From Corallococcus sp. AS-1-6 (GTDB lineage Bacteria > Myxococcota > Myxococcia > Myxococcales > Myxococcaceae), in the NCBI RefSeq assembly GCF_020037015.1, contig NZ_JAIQDE010000006.1, positions 186,001 through 250,000 on the forward strand: a DNA stretch of 64,000 nt, in the 5' to 3' direction. The notes below the pieces were generated by a model. The model ran no database searches. It was not told where the DNA came from and worked only from the letters and a program-made list of their open reading frames with translations. This document shows, piece by piece, positions 38,256-47,044 of the stretch. Positions within the stretch are counted from its first letter, which is position 1. The number at the start of each line of letters is the position of its first letter. The position numbers and the translations under genes were made by a program.

Positions 38256-38363
38256 GGACGCTTTGCCCAGGGCGGCTTTGCCGCTCCGGCCCTGTCTGCC
38301 ATGCTTCCCGCCCTTCCCTTGAGGCGCGGGCGCGGCGACGCGCGTCCCGGAGGCGATGACGCG

Positions 38364-38804
38364 ATGAAGTGGACGTGGGCGGGGCTGACGGTCCTGGTGG
38401 CGGTGGCGGGGTGCAAGCAGGTGGGCCCGTATCAGCGCGACCCCAACGAGGAGGACGCGTTCGTCTCCAACGTGCCCGTCATCCGGGCGCCCGCCCAGGA
38501 CCGCTGCGCGGCGCTGGGGACGTCCTCCGTGCGCGGCGGCTGTGACGACGCCCTCTACCTGGCCCAGGAGTACTCCCGGCGCCTGTCGGTGGGGGACGAG
38601 GTGTGCCTGGAGGGCGGCTTCGGCGAGGAGCCGGGCGCGGCGTGCAAGGCGAGAGCGGCGGTCATCGACACGGGGCCCAACCGGGTGAAGCTGGAGGTGC
38701 GCTCGGCGCGTCCGGACTCGCGGTGGTTCAAGTCGGAGATGCGACACGGCTGGTACGAAGAAGGCGCGCTGGTGGACCTGTATCTGGCCGAACGGGGTTA
38801 CTAG
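38364..38804 (+). CDS. Small lipoprotein of unknown function
   Basis: 146 aa. Signal peptide and lipobox VAVAGC at about 12-17. The mature part has four Cys (RCAAL, GGCDD, EVCLEG, AACKA), probably two disulfides, and a C-terminal HGWYEEGALVDLY motif. An ATG eight bases earlier is out of frame. Followed after 43 bp by the EcsC-like gene. Confidence 0.65.
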   Translation: MKWTWAGLTVLVAVAGCKQVGPYQRDPNEEDAFVSNVPVIRAPAQDRCAALGTSSVRGGCDDALYLAQEYSRRLSVGDEVCLEGGFGEEPGAACKARAAVIDTGPNRVKLEVRSARPDSRWFKSEMRHGWYEEGALVDLYLAERGY

Positions 38805-38847
38805 AGACGACCGGCCGCGTTCATCGCGGCCCCAGGGAGGAGACGGC

Positions 38848-39483
38848 ATGGCCTTCTACGACAGCGTGACGGAGCGGCTGGGCTTCATGAAGAAGCTGAC
38901 CCCCGCGGAGATGAAGAAGCTGGGGGCGCTGCGCCTGTCGGACCTCATCCAGGCGGAGATTGGCCGGGCGCGCGTGCGCGTGGCGGCGCTGGAGAAGCGC
39001 TACCCGTCCGCGACGACCAAGGAGCTGGCGCAGCGGCTGGTGGACGAAAAGAAGAGCTTCGCGGGCATGGTGGGCGGCGTGAGCGGCGTGTTCGGGCTCA
39101 TCTCGCTGCCGGCGGACCTGACGTTCATGGCGTACCTGCAGCTCATCCTGCTCACGGACGTGGCCACGCTCTACAAGGCGAACCTCAAGACGGAGCGCGC
39201 GCGCGGGGAGCTGCTGGATTTGTTCGGCTACGCCAACGGGCTGGGTCCGCTGCACCGCTCCGGGCCGAAGGTGCTGGGCAAGCTGGCGGCGCTGCTGCTC
39301 GCGAAGGGCGGCATGACGACGCTGGGCCGCGCGATGCCGCTGGTCGCCGCGCCCATCACGGCGTACCTCAACAACCAGCACATCCAGATGGTGGGGGAGC
39401 AGGCCGTGCGCTTCTACGAGGGCTTCGACAAGGCCCACGCGAAGGCGCGGACGGCGCGGCGCAAGGCGGCGGGCGCGGAGTGA
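38848..39483 (+). CDS. EcsC family protein
   Basis: 211 aa. The segment GMVGGVSGVFGLISLPADLTFMAYLQ (core SGVFGLISLPADL) and MVGEQAVRFYEGFDK are EcsC-like. Two weak amphipathic or membrane helices at 70-100 and 150-165. EcsC proteins sit near membranes with unknown chemistry. Ribosome binding site GGGAGGAG before ATG. The gene follows the Cys-rich lipoprotein. Confidence 0.78.
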   Translation: MAFYDSVTERLGFMKKLTPAEMKKLGALRLSDLIQAEIGRARVRVAALEKRYPSATTKELAQRLVDEKKSFAGMVGGVSGVFGLISLPADLTFMAYLQLILLTDVATLYKANLKTERARGELLDLFGYANGLGPLHRSGPKVLGKLAALLLAKGGMTTLGRAMPLVAAPITAYLNNQHIQMVGEQAVRFYEGFDKAHAKARTARRKAAGAE

Positions 39484-39524
39484 AGTGAGTGCCCCAGGGG
39501 CGCCCGCTGCGCTAGACAGCGCGC

Positions 39525-41432
39525 ATGTCATCGCAAGACGCCGCCACCCTGCATGCCCGCGCCGCGGAGCTCCTGGACACGTACCCGAAGAACTTCAAGC
39601 AGGCCAAGGAGCTGCTGCGCCAGGTGATCGCGCTGGAGCCCGACCACCTGGAAGCGCTGCATGACCTGAACTGGTCGCTGGACCGCGACCGGGACCTGGA
39701 GCCCGGCCGCTGGCAGAAGGAAGAGCAGTCCGCCCAGGCCCTCCTGCGCGAGCGCATCCTGGCGCTCACCCGGAACGTGAAGCCCGGCGAGCCGCTGACC
39801 CTCGAGCGCAAGGCCCGGTCGCTGGCGCTCGCACACCACGCGGAGGCCCTGCTCCAGTCCCCGCCGGACACGGCGCGTCTCCAGCAGGTCGAAGCCGCGC
39901 TCGCGGAGAGCCAGGCCCTGCGCCCGGAGGGCCCCGAGCAGGGCCGCGCGGAACGCGGCGTCATGGCGTGGAAGGCCATCCACCGCGCCCGGAACGGTGA
40001 GCCCCAGGCGTATCAGGCGCTGCTGGACTGGGTGGCCGAGCATCCGCGCCCCTCGCCCTTCCACGACGATGAACACGCCTGTGCGTTCCGCGGCCTGGAG
40101 CAGGCGTTCGCGGACGAAGGCTTCCTCGCGTGGCTGCGTGCGCAGGAGCCCCGGTCCGCGAAGGACGCCCTCGCCCGGCAGCTCCAACTGGGCCTGGAGC
40201 ACGTCGTGGATTGGGACACGTTCGCCTTCCTGAATGGCCCCGTGTCCACGCCCTGCCGCGTGGGCCGGCTGCTCGCGCTGCGGGCGCTGGGCGGCGACCT
40301 GTCCGTGAAGGTCCAGGGCCAGTCCCTGCTGGAGCACGCGAAGCGCCTGGGCGACGCGGCCCTGGTGAAGGAGCTGGAGGCGCTCGCGTCCCCCGCGCCG
40401 GAGGCGAAGACGCAGGCCGCGTCCGTGGACCGGAGCACCGTCGCGCTGTCCTTCACGGATCTCCACGTGACGGACGCGGGCCACGTCGTGGTGCTCGGGG
40501 GCACGCCCCACCCGTCCTCGGACTACGGCGCGGTGTCGGGGGATGACCTGTGGGACTTCGACGAGAGCATCCCCTGGAACCAGCCCTGGTCCGACCAGGT
40601 GTGGCTCTCCCAGGTCACCGTGGACGAGGACGAGGTGGACCCCTTCGAGCCATCTTACGAAGTGGACTGCAACCGCCTGCTCATCCACGACGGCAAGACG
40701 TGGGAGCGCCACCGCCTGCCCAGGGCCCTGCCCTACGGCTACGTGGCGCCCACCCTCCGCGACCTGGGCACGCCCTGGGGCCTGACGGGCTTTGGCGTGT
40801 CCGCGCTCGCGTTCGCGGGAGCAGCGGGTGCCTCCGGCGAGTGGACCGTCCAGGAGGTCACCGGCGCCACCGCGCTCAACCTCGTGGACGGCGTGGTGCA
40901 CGAAGGCACCCTCTTCGCCCTCTGCGAGACGAACGGCCTGGGGCGGATCACCTCCTCCCGCTTCGAGCGCATCCCGACGGAGCAGCAGGGCTTCCACGGG
41001 CTGCGCTCCCTGGCCGGCACGCTCTTCGTGCTGGGAGAGGGCGGGCTGTGGGCGCTCGACGGCGACACGCTCGTGGCCCGCTGCTCCACGGAGGAGCCCG
41101 TGCTGGACGTCGAGTCGCATCCCGGCGGCGGACTCATCCTGCGCACCGAATCGCAGGCGCTCGTGCTGCCGGATGGCGGCGAGGCCACCGCGCTGGAGCT
41201 GCCGGAGGGCCGCGTGCACTCGCTGGCCGTCTTCCAGGGGCAGGTCTTCGTCAGCGTGCGCGACCAGGTCTTCCGCGTGGAGGGGACCCGGGCCGTGCCG
41301 CTGGAGGTGCCCACGCCCGCGCCCGGCTTCCCGCGCCTCAAGGCCGCGGGGGGAAGGTTGTGGGCGGTGTTCCCCCACCACCTCGCCTCCTCCTCGGATG
41401 GGAAGACCTTCGAGGCCGTGACCTTCCGCTGA
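39525..41432 (+). CDS. TPR plus propeller-like protein
   Basis: 635 aa, cytoplasmic-looking (no signal peptide). Residues 5-60 resemble one or two TPRs (FKQAKELLRQVIALEPDHLEALHDL). Residues 100-290 are helical. From about 305 to 635 repeated beta blocks such as HSLAVFQGQVFVSVRDQVF and LRSLAGTLFVLGEGGLWAL resemble propeller blades. A 'TIGR02996 domain'-like module of myxobacterial proteins could be present but I cannot confirm it. Function unknown. Confidence 0.72.
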   Translation: MSSQDAATLHARAAELLDTYPKNFKQAKELLRQVIALEPDHLEALHDLNWSLDRDRDLEPGRWQKEEQSAQALLRERILALTRNVKPGEPLTLERKARSLALAHHAEALLQSPPDTARLQQVEAALAESQALRPEGPEQGRAERGVMAWKAIHRARNGEPQAYQALLDWVAEHPRPSPFHDDEHACAFRGLEQAFADEGFLAWLRAQEPRSAKDALARQLQLGLEHVVDWDTFAFLNGPVSTPCRVGRLLALRALGGDLSVKVQGQSLLEHAKRLGDAALVKELEALASPAPEAKTQAASVDRSTVALSFTDLHVTDAGHVVVLGGTPHPSSDYGAVSGDDLWDFDESIPWNQPWSDQVWLSQVTVDEDEVDPFEPSYEVDCNRLLIHDGKTWERHRLPRALPYGYVAPTLRDLGTPWGLTGFGVSALAFAGAAGASGEWTVQEVTGATALNLVDGVVHEGTLFALCETNGLGRITSSRFERIPTEQQGFHGLRSLAGTLFVLGEGGLWALDGDTLVARCSTEEPVLDVESHPGGGLILRTESQALVLPDGGEATALELPEGRVHSLAVFQGQVFVSVRDQVFRVEGTRAVPLEVPTPAPGFPRLKAAGGRLWAVFPHHLASSSDGKTFEAVTFR

Positions 41433-41491
41433 GCGGAAATCCGGTCAGAAACCAGTTCGATATGTCCGTCACGTATTTCCGTTGATGACCT

Positions 41492-41509
41492 CGCGGGCCG
41501 CGGCCCGCG
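41492..41509. repeat. Perfect 18-bp palindrome upstream of the MarR gene
   Basis: CGCGGGCCG followed by its reverse complement CGGCCCGCG, centred 73 bp before the MarR start. It could be an operator or a terminator of the preceding gene; there is no T-run. A GC-rich palindrome of this length is not rare in this genome type. Confidence 0.3.
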
Positions 41510-41573
41510 GGATGCCGGATGCGACGCACGCGGGGCCTGGACGCGGGCGCTTGCTCACGGCACGGAGGGGTGC

Positions 41574-42113
41574 ATGACGGAGCTCTCGGCGGAGGTGCGC
41601 GTGCAGGTGGCGCGGTGGCGGAATCTCCTCGTGGACGCGGCCCGCTGCGGCGCGCTGGAGAGTCCCCTGGAGGCCCTGACCCATCCCCACTGGGAGCCCC
41701 GGGAGCTCCAGGCGCTCTGGTGGCTGCGCTCGGAGAGCCTGCTGCCCGTGGGCGTGCTCGCCACGCGCCTGGGGGGACTGGCCATGCCGCGCCTGAGCCG
41801 ACTGGTGGACCGGCTGGAGGACGGCGGGCTCGTGCGGCGGGAGCGCTCGGTGCGGCATGACCGCAGGCGCGTGCGCGTGCGCCTCACCGACGCGGGCCGC
41901 GCGCTCGCGGACGAGCTCGACGCGCAGGTGCAGGAGCGCATGGCCCGGCGGCTGGCCCCGCTCCAGGGCGAGACGCGCAGCGCCCTGATGGACGTGCTGG
42001 AGCTGTGGGTGCAGGCCCTGACCGTCCAGGCCCGCACCGCCGAGGAAGTGGCCGAGGAGAACGCCGAGCTGGCCAACGCCCCCGACGAGCTTCTAACGGC
42101 GTCGGCCGCCTGA
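41574..42113 (+). CDS. MarR-family transcriptional regulator
   Basis: 179 aa. Winged helix core about 40-100: LQALWWLRSESLLPVGVLATRLG, then AMPRLSRLVDRLEDGGLVRRERSVRHDRRRVRVRLTDAG (recognition helix MPRLSRLVDRLEDGGLV). Dimerisation helices flank it. MarR proteins are ligand- or redox-responsive repressors. GGAGGGG Shine-Dalgarno before ATG. Target not evident; the next genes are convergent. Confidence 0.9.
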   Translation: MTELSAEVRVQVARWRNLLVDAARCGALESPLEALTHPHWEPRELQALWWLRSESLLPVGVLATRLGGLAMPRLSRLVDRLEDGGLVRRERSVRHDRRRVRVRLTDAGRALADELDAQVQERMARRLAPLQGETRSALMDVLELWVQALTVQARTAEEVAEENAELANAPDELLTASAA

Positions 42114-42114
42114 A

Positions 42115-43833
42115 CTAAAGCCGCACCTCCACGACCCCCGAGCGGTGGCACGCCTCCGCTCCGTCGCCCTCCCAATCCATGGCGTCCCCGCCATGCACCT
42201 GCAAGGGGAGCGCGCTGGAGGTCATGGGCCCCATCCGCCACCGGCCCGCGGTGTCCGTCTCTCCACGCACGGGCGGCAGCGAGGGATTCGCTCCGCCCGC
42301 GATGACGAGCGCGCCCGCCACCGGCCGGCCCTCGCGGGTGACCCGCACCTCGCACGTGGACACGGCCGCGTCCTCCGGTGACAGCCGCGTCTCCACGTCC
42401 GAGAAGTCCTCGCCCGCCCGGGCGGTGCTGCTCGGCCGTGACGCGTACGGCGACGACGCCACCTGGAGCCGGTACGTGCCGGGCTCCAGCAGCGACACCG
42501 CGAGGCCGTCTTCCTCCGGGCGGAACTCCCGCGTGGGCACGACGCTCCAGGCGCCTCGCGCGTCGCGGCGCTCCAGCAGGTACACCGGATAGGGCGGCGA
42601 TGAGCGCTCCCTCAACTGCGCCCGGGTGAAGCCATCCATCCGCAGCACCAGCCACCGGTACACCGGCATGCGCCACACCACGTCCACGGTGCCCCGCGAC
42701 TCCGCCGTCGGCGTGAAGACGAAGTCCCACCACGAGGGCCCCACGGGCCGGCCCTCGTCCTCCGTCACCTCCCGCCGCACCGTGAACCGGGTCTCCGTCC
42801 ACGTCTGCACGTCCGGAATCGTGAAGTGGCCGTCCGGCGCGAGCGGGTGCTCCTCACCGCCATCCCCTTGCCGGTACACCGCCGGCCCCAGGGGGCGAGC
42901 CCCATCGCCCAGCAGCACCCGTCCCCGCAGCGTGACGGTGTCGCCCACGCCCTCGGGGAACAGCTTCGCCACGTCCAGCGTCACCGGCGCCACGATGCCC
43001 TCGCGCAGGGGCACCTCCACCGGCTCGCTCTGCATCCCCGAAGGCGTGCGCAACCACAGCCGCAGCGACCGGTCCGGAGGCAGGGGCGCGAGCCGCGTCT
43101 CCCCGTCCTTCACCAGGGGCACGGGGGTGTCGTTCTCGAAGGCGTGCATCCACTCCGGCGCCGCCAGCGCCAGCACCGGCAGCAGCATGCTGGCCTCCTC
43201 CGCGTCGTCCGGATCCACGCCCCGCTGCATCCGCACGGTGAAGGTGCCCGAGACATCCCGAGCCCCCTCCAGCCGCACGCGCACGCCCGTGGGCGGGTGT
43301 TCCCGCAGCCGGCCCACGTCCACCCGCCCCGTCACCGGCTGCGTGGCGGGCACATGGTCGCCCCACCAGACCGTGCCGTCCGGCGCGTACGCCATCACCT
43401 GGTAGCGCGGCGCGGAAGGCACCGCCACCGGTCCCACCCCGCCGCCCTGCGCGGACGCGGTGACCGGGGCCTCCACCCACTCCCGCACGTTGGCCATCTC
43501 CTCCAGGCGCTTGGGACCCGCGCGCGAGCTGCGCCGGCGGCCCTCCTCTTCCCACCAGCCGCGATCCGAATCGGAGATGAACGCCGCGCCCACGCGCGCC
43601 TTGCCCTCGAACGGACGCGAGCCCTCCAGCGTCGCCGTCAGCCACAGGCCCGCGTCCACCGCGGCCTCCACCTGGGGCGCCACCTCCGGCGCACCGGCGT
43701 CCTCGACCCTCGCGGACACGGGAGGTGATGGCGGCGCGACCGGCGACGCGGACCCGGGACGCAGCAGCATCCACACGCCCACGCCCACGAGCACCGCCAC
43801 CAGCATCCCTCCCAGGCCCCGCTTCACGCGCAT
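42115..43833 (-). CDS. Exported protein of unknown function coupled to a secreted nuclease
   Basis: 572 aa. Single N-terminal membrane anchor or uncleaved signal (GGMLVAVLVGVGVWMLL), then a Pro/Ala-rich linker and several beta-sandwich-like modules. The final part (about 475-572) has VRVTREGRPVAGALVIAGG and a TDTAGRWRMGPM block typical of carboxypeptidase-regulatory-like (CarboxypepD_reg) domains. Start overlaps the stop of the DNase-like gene (TGATG), so the two form an operon. Confidence 0.7.
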   Translation of the reverse strand: MRVKRGLGGMLVAVLVGVGVWMLLRPGSASPVAPPSPPVSARVEDAGAPEVAPQVEAAVDAGLWLTATLEGSRPFEGKARVGAAFISDSDRGWWEEEGRRRSSRAGPKRLEEMANVREWVEAPVTASAQGGGVGPVAVPSAPRYQVMAYAPDGTVWWGDHVPATQPVTGRVDVGRLREHPPTGVRVRLEGARDVSGTFTVRMQRGVDPDDAEEASMLLPVLALAAPEWMHAFENDTPVPLVKDGETRLAPLPPDRSLRLWLRTPSGMQSEPVEVPLREGIVAPVTLDVAKLFPEGVGDTVTLRGRVLLGDGARPLGPAVYRQGDGGEEHPLAPDGHFTIPDVQTWTETRFTVRREVTEDEGRPVGPSWWDFVFTPTAESRGTVDVVWRMPVYRWLVLRMDGFTRAQLRERSSPPYPVYLLERRDARGAWSVVPTREFRPEEDGLAVSLLEPGTYRLQVASSPYASRPSSTARAGEDFSDVETRLSPEDAAVSTCEVRVTREGRPVAGALVIAGGANPSLPPVRGETDTAGRWRMGPMTSSALPLQVHGGDAMDWEGDGAEACHRSGVVEVRL

Positions 43834-44696
43834 CAGTCCGTGTCGCTGCTGGAGTACAGGGACAGCCACACCGGCGCGTGGTCCGACAGCCGGGTGACGT
43901 AGTCCAGCGGGTTCGCGATGTAGTCGCGGCCCGTGCTGGAGAACTCCGTCACGTAGGTGTCCTGCATCCAGAAGTGGTCGTACGGGTTGGCGTAGCCGCC
44001 GGACGTGTTCATCGTGGTGGCCACGTCCAGCTTGCAGGTCACCGCGGGAGACAGGCCCTTCAACTGGCTCCAGGACGCGTGCGTGCAGGCCATGTTGTGG
44101 TCGCCCACGAGGATGACGTCCTGGTCCGAGGTGCTGGCGGACTGCACGGACGCGAACACGCCGTCGATGGCCTGCGCCTCCAGCGTGCGGTCCGTCGCCG
44201 TGCCCCACACCGCGTGCCAGTTGAGGAACGTGTAGTCCGCGCCCGTGGGCACGTGGCGCACCTTCACCACCTGCGGCTCGCGCTCGAACAGGTCCCCCGT
44301 GTCCGTCCACACCGTGGAGGACAGGAGCGACACCGTGTCCGTCCGGTACAGCACCGCGTAGGACTCCTTGTAGGACGACCGGCCGATGAGCGGCGTCACC
44401 ACCGCCGTCCACGTCACCCCGGAGACCTGCGTCAGGTTCTGCGCGATGGCCGTCGCCGCGGACGCGGCCATCACCTCCTGGAGGAACACCAGGTCACAGC
44501 CATTGTTCGAGTTGCTGTTCGCACCGAACTGGTTCCACAACTGCTTCGCGTCATCCAGGTAGGTCTGCTCGGCCGCCCAGCCCTCGTGGCGGAGGTTCCA
44601 GCTCACCACCCGGAGATACGAGCCCGCCTGCGCCAACGCGGGGAGCACCAGCACGGACAACACCAGGACGCGCGACAAGAAGGACGACCCTCTCAT
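43833..44696 (-). CDS. Secreted endonuclease/exonuclease/phosphatase (DNase I-like)
   Basis: 287 aa with signal peptide ending LALAQA near 23. EEP-fold active-site motifs: SWNLRHEG, FLQEV (catalytic Glu), NWHAVWG (His), VGDHNMA (usually GDFN/GDWN) and SDHAPVW (Asp-His). It may cleave extracellular DNA or a phospholipid head. Two Cys suggest a disulfide. It starts 132 bp from the FUR-like operator at 44829-44845 and may share it with the divergent gene. Confidence 0.85.
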   Translation of the reverse strand: MRGSSFLSRVLVLSVLVLPALAQAGSYLRVVSWNLRHEGWAAEQTYLDDAKQLWNQFGANSNSNNGCDLVFLQEVMAASAATAIAQNLTQVSGVTWTAVVTPLIGRSSYKESYAVLYRTDTVSLLSSTVWTDTGDLFEREPQVVKVRHVPTGADYTFLNWHAVWGTATDRTLEAQAIDGVFASVQSASTSDQDVILVGDHNMACTHASWSQLKGLSPAVTCKLDVATTMNTSGGYANPYDHFWMQDTYVTEFSSTGRDYIANPLDYVTRLSDHAPVWLSLYSSSDTD

Positions 44697-44828
44697 TTCA
44701 CGGCACCTCCAGCCCTGCGGGACAAAAGCGCCCCATCTTCCGCACGCCCGCGCCCCAGGACCAGCCCCCCTTCGTGGAATCGAGGTGACAGCCACCCCGC
44801 ACGACACTCCCTGGACCCGACACATCAA

Positions 44829-44845
44829 ATGCAACTTGATTGCAT
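44829..44845. promoter_or_regulatory. FUR-type inverted repeat, copy 1
   Basis: ATGCAA-CTTGA-TTGCAT: perfect inverted 6-mers around 5 bp. Copies at 46941 and 52919 share the pattern WTGCAA-N5-TTRCWW. It lies in the gap between the divergent nuclease operon and the 44933 gene, and 87 bp separate it from the ATG at 44933. The arrangement TTGCAA-N5-TTGCAA matches the box of the Streptomyces nickel regulator Nur, a FUR-family repressor. Regulator identity is inferred. Confidence 0.6.
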
Positions 44846-44932
44846 GTGACTCCTGGTGGCATCTATTGCGGGCCCCTCGCGGGAAGGCGGGGCGGCGCGC
44901 GCACCGCCACAGGTGCGTCCGGAGGGGACACC

Positions 44933-45628
44933 ATGAGCCGCATCATCTGGAGTGTGGGAGGCACGGGGGTCGTGTTGTCGTGTCTCGCGGTGGCCTGGCT
45001 GCACCGGCCGCTGGTGCTCCCCGCCGCGCCGGTCCCCGCCCCGCCCACCGTATCCCAGCCGGCGCCCGCCCCTCCCCCGGGGGCCGAAGCCGCGCCCCGT
45101 CCCACCGGGCCCGTGCGGGCGTCCCCGCCTGCCGCGCCAGAGCCGGAGACGCCCCTGTCGCCCGAGGTGTTCCTCGACGCGGCGTTGGCGGTGAAGGGGC
45201 CTCCTCAGCCGGAGCTCCGGGACCGTGAGCGCCGGGTGCTGCACGACACGCGCGTGCGGCTGGTGCGGGCCCTGCGCGAGGACCACCCCACTCCTCGGGC
45301 CCGCCGGGACGCCGTGCTCGCGGAGCTCACCGCGTCCGGCGACAGCGCGGAGCCCTGGACCCGGGACGCCCTCGCCGCGCTGGACACGTGGCACGCGCGC
45401 ATCGGGCAGGACGTTCGGCCCGTCCAGGCGGAGCCGCCCCACTGCTACGCCGCGGGCTGCGTGACGCGCGTCACCTTCCCGGACGAGGCGTCCTTCCGCG
45501 ACGCCTGGGAACGCACGGCCCGCCTGTCCCCCAGCGCCCGGGGCGCCCACCTCCAGCTCCCGCCCGAGCACCTCCCCTCGGGCGAGGTGCGCGTCCCGTG
45601 GCTCGTCCTGCGCCCGGACCGCACCTAG
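44933..45628 (+). CDS. Membrane-anchored protein with CYxAGC motif
   Basis: 231 aa. Short cytoplasmic start, one membrane helix (about 5-22, SVGGTGVVLSCLAVAWL), then a long Pro/Ala linker (30-75). A helical part (80-150) follows, and near 168 CYAAGCVTRVTF, probably a disulfide pair of a family seen often in myxobacteria. Function unknown. GGAGGGG before ATG. It is the first gene after operator copy 1 and lies just upstream of the lipoprotein cluster. Confidence 0.7.
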   Translation: MSRIIWSVGGTGVVLSCLAVAWLHRPLVLPAAPVPAPPTVSQPAPAPPPGAEAAPRPTGPVRASPPAAPEPETPLSPEVFLDAALAVKGPPQPELRDRERRVLHDTRVRLVRALREDHPTPRARRDAVLAELTASGDSAEPWTRDALAALDTWHARIGQDVRPVQAEPPHCYAAGCVTRVTFPDEASFRDAWERTARLSPSARGAHLQLPPEHLPSGEVRVPWLVLRPDRT

Positions 45629-45668
45629 CCCCCGCCTTCACCCGCAGCACCCATCCAAGGAGTTCCCC

Positions 45669-46262
45669 ATGTTGAAGCATGCCCTGCTCGCCGCTGGCGC
45701 CGTCGTCCTGCTCGCCGGCTGTGGTACCGAAGAAGCCCCCGCCCCGGAGTCGCAAGCCCCCGTCACCCAGCAGTCGGAGCTGCTCGCCGCCTGCGAGGAC
45801 ACGGCGGAGCTGGCGGAGGTCGCCGAGCACTCCTGCATCCACGCCGAATACGGACCCTTCGAGTCCGTCACCGCCGCGCCCTACGGCGGCCCGTCCTTCG
45901 TGGACGTGAGCGTGGGGCACACCGCGTACAACGTCACCCTGCCGGCCATCACCTACCAGCAGTGGACGCTGGCCTACGCGGGCTCCGTCATCTTCACGCC
46001 GGAAGAGTCCAACGAGTACGCCATCCTCACCTCCGGCTACCGCGCCGTCCGCGTCTTCAACGCGGCCACCAACGAGGAGGTCGGGCTCGAGTGCCGCTAC
46101 CACGTCCCGCAGGAGGTCTGCGGCAACCTGCGCACCGCCGTCACGGCCGACCTGGAGGGTGGCGTGGACTACCGCCTGGACTTCGCGGCCGTCGTTCCCC
46201 AGCCCGCCACGTTCCTCCTCATCGTGGAGGAGACGGGCCACGACCACCACGAAGCCAGGTGA
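45669..46262 (+). CDS. Lipoprotein with H-[AS]-C-x-H domain, paralogue 1
   Basis: 197 aa. Lipobox LLAGC at about 14-18. Signature HSCIH (54-58), then GPFESVTAAP, GHTAYNVTLP (His84) and Cys142/Cys151. Ends HDHHEAR, a His-rich tail that would suit metal binding. Shares the whole domain with the next three lipoproteins. 40 bp after the CYxAGC gene, likely one operon. Metal binding is inferred from the residue pattern only. Confidence 0.75.
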   Translation: MLKHALLAAGAVVLLAGCGTEEAPAPESQAPVTQQSELLAACEDTAELAEVAEHSCIHAEYGPFESVTAAPYGGPSFVDVSVGHTAYNVTLPAITYQQWTLAYAGSVIFTPEESNEYAILTSGYRAVRVFNAATNEEVGLECRYHVPQEVCGNLRTAVTADLEGGVDYRLDFAAVVPQPATFLLIVEETGHDHHEAR

Positions 46263-46271
46263 GGCAGCCCC

Positions 46272-46916
46272 ATGCGCACCCCGTTTCCAGCCCTCCTCCT
46301 GGCCGGAGGCCTCGCGGTCCTGACCGCCTGCGGCGGCGACGACGCATCGCCCGGCCCGGACGACACGCCCCAGGAGCAGGGCGACCCATGCGCCCCCAAC
46401 GGCCACATCCACCGCGAGCCTGAGGGCGACTGGTGCCACTGCAACCGGGGCTACCTGGCCAGCGAGGCGGGCCTGTCCTGCGTGGCGGACCCGAACTACG
46501 TGCCGCGCACGGACTTCGACTTCGGGGACAAGGGCGAGCACGCCTGCTGGCACGTCACGAACGGCCCCTTCGCCACCGTCACCGCGTCGCCGGAGCGGCA
46601 GCCGCGCGTGGATGACTTCCACACGCACTACACCGTCCAACTGCGCCCGGAGAACGGCCAGTCCGTGGGCACCTTCAGCTTCAAGGCCTGGGCGAGCGGT
46701 GACTTCATCCTCTACCTGAGCACGCCCGACGTCGCCGTCACCGTGAAGGAAGGCGAGCGCGTCGTGGAGCCCCAGGGCACCCAGGCCACGGGCGGCTCCT
46801 GCGACGGCCTGAAGCACATGGTCGGCTACGAGCTGACGGACAAGGTCCAGTACACCGTCACCTTCGGCCCCACCCCGCTCACCAGCCTCGGGCTCGTCAT
46901 CGAGCACCTCCAGTGA
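46272..46916 (+). CDS. Lipoprotein with EGF-like module and H-[AS]-C-x-H domain, paralogue 2
   Basis: 214 aa. Lipobox LTAC at 17-20. An EGF-like Cys cluster (40-70; CAPNGHIH, CHCNRGYLASEAGLSC) precedes the shared domain: HACWH (90-94), GPFATVTASP, HTHYTVQL (His117/119), Cys177. Nine bp after paralogue 1. The EGF-like piece could be a spacer or binding surface. Confidence 0.75.
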   Translation: MRTPFPALLLAGGLAVLTACGGDDASPGPDDTPQEQGDPCAPNGHIHREPEGDWCHCNRGYLASEAGLSCVADPNYVPRTDFDFGDKGEHACWHVTNGPFATVTASPERQPRVDDFHTHYTVQLRPENGQSVGTFSFKAWASGDFILYLSTPDVAVTVKEGERVVEPQGTQATGGSCDGLKHMVGYELTDKVQYTVTFGPTPLTSLGLVIEHLQ

Positions 46917-46940
46917 CGGCCTGAATCGCGCTGGGATTCA

Positions 46941-46957
46941 TTGCAATACAGTTGCTT
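46941..46957. promoter_or_regulatory. FUR-type inverted repeat, copy 2
   Basis: TTGCAA-TACAG-TTGCTT, followed at once by a third half-site TTGCAT (46958-46963), and flanked by GATTCA/TGAATC. 87 bp lie between it and the ATG of the 47045 gene, exactly as for copy 1. Confidence 0.6.
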
Positions 46958-47044
46958 TTGCATCATGAATCATTCACCGGACGCACCGGCGGTTCTTGAC
47001 CGCCTGGCACCCCGCCGCGTCCGGCATCCCGAAAGGAAACACCC

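Noticed and set aside
38301..38363. Upstream start for the 38364 lipoprotein
   Set aside because: It would put an Arg-rich tail before the signal peptide; the ATG at 38364 gives a normal lipoprotein signal.
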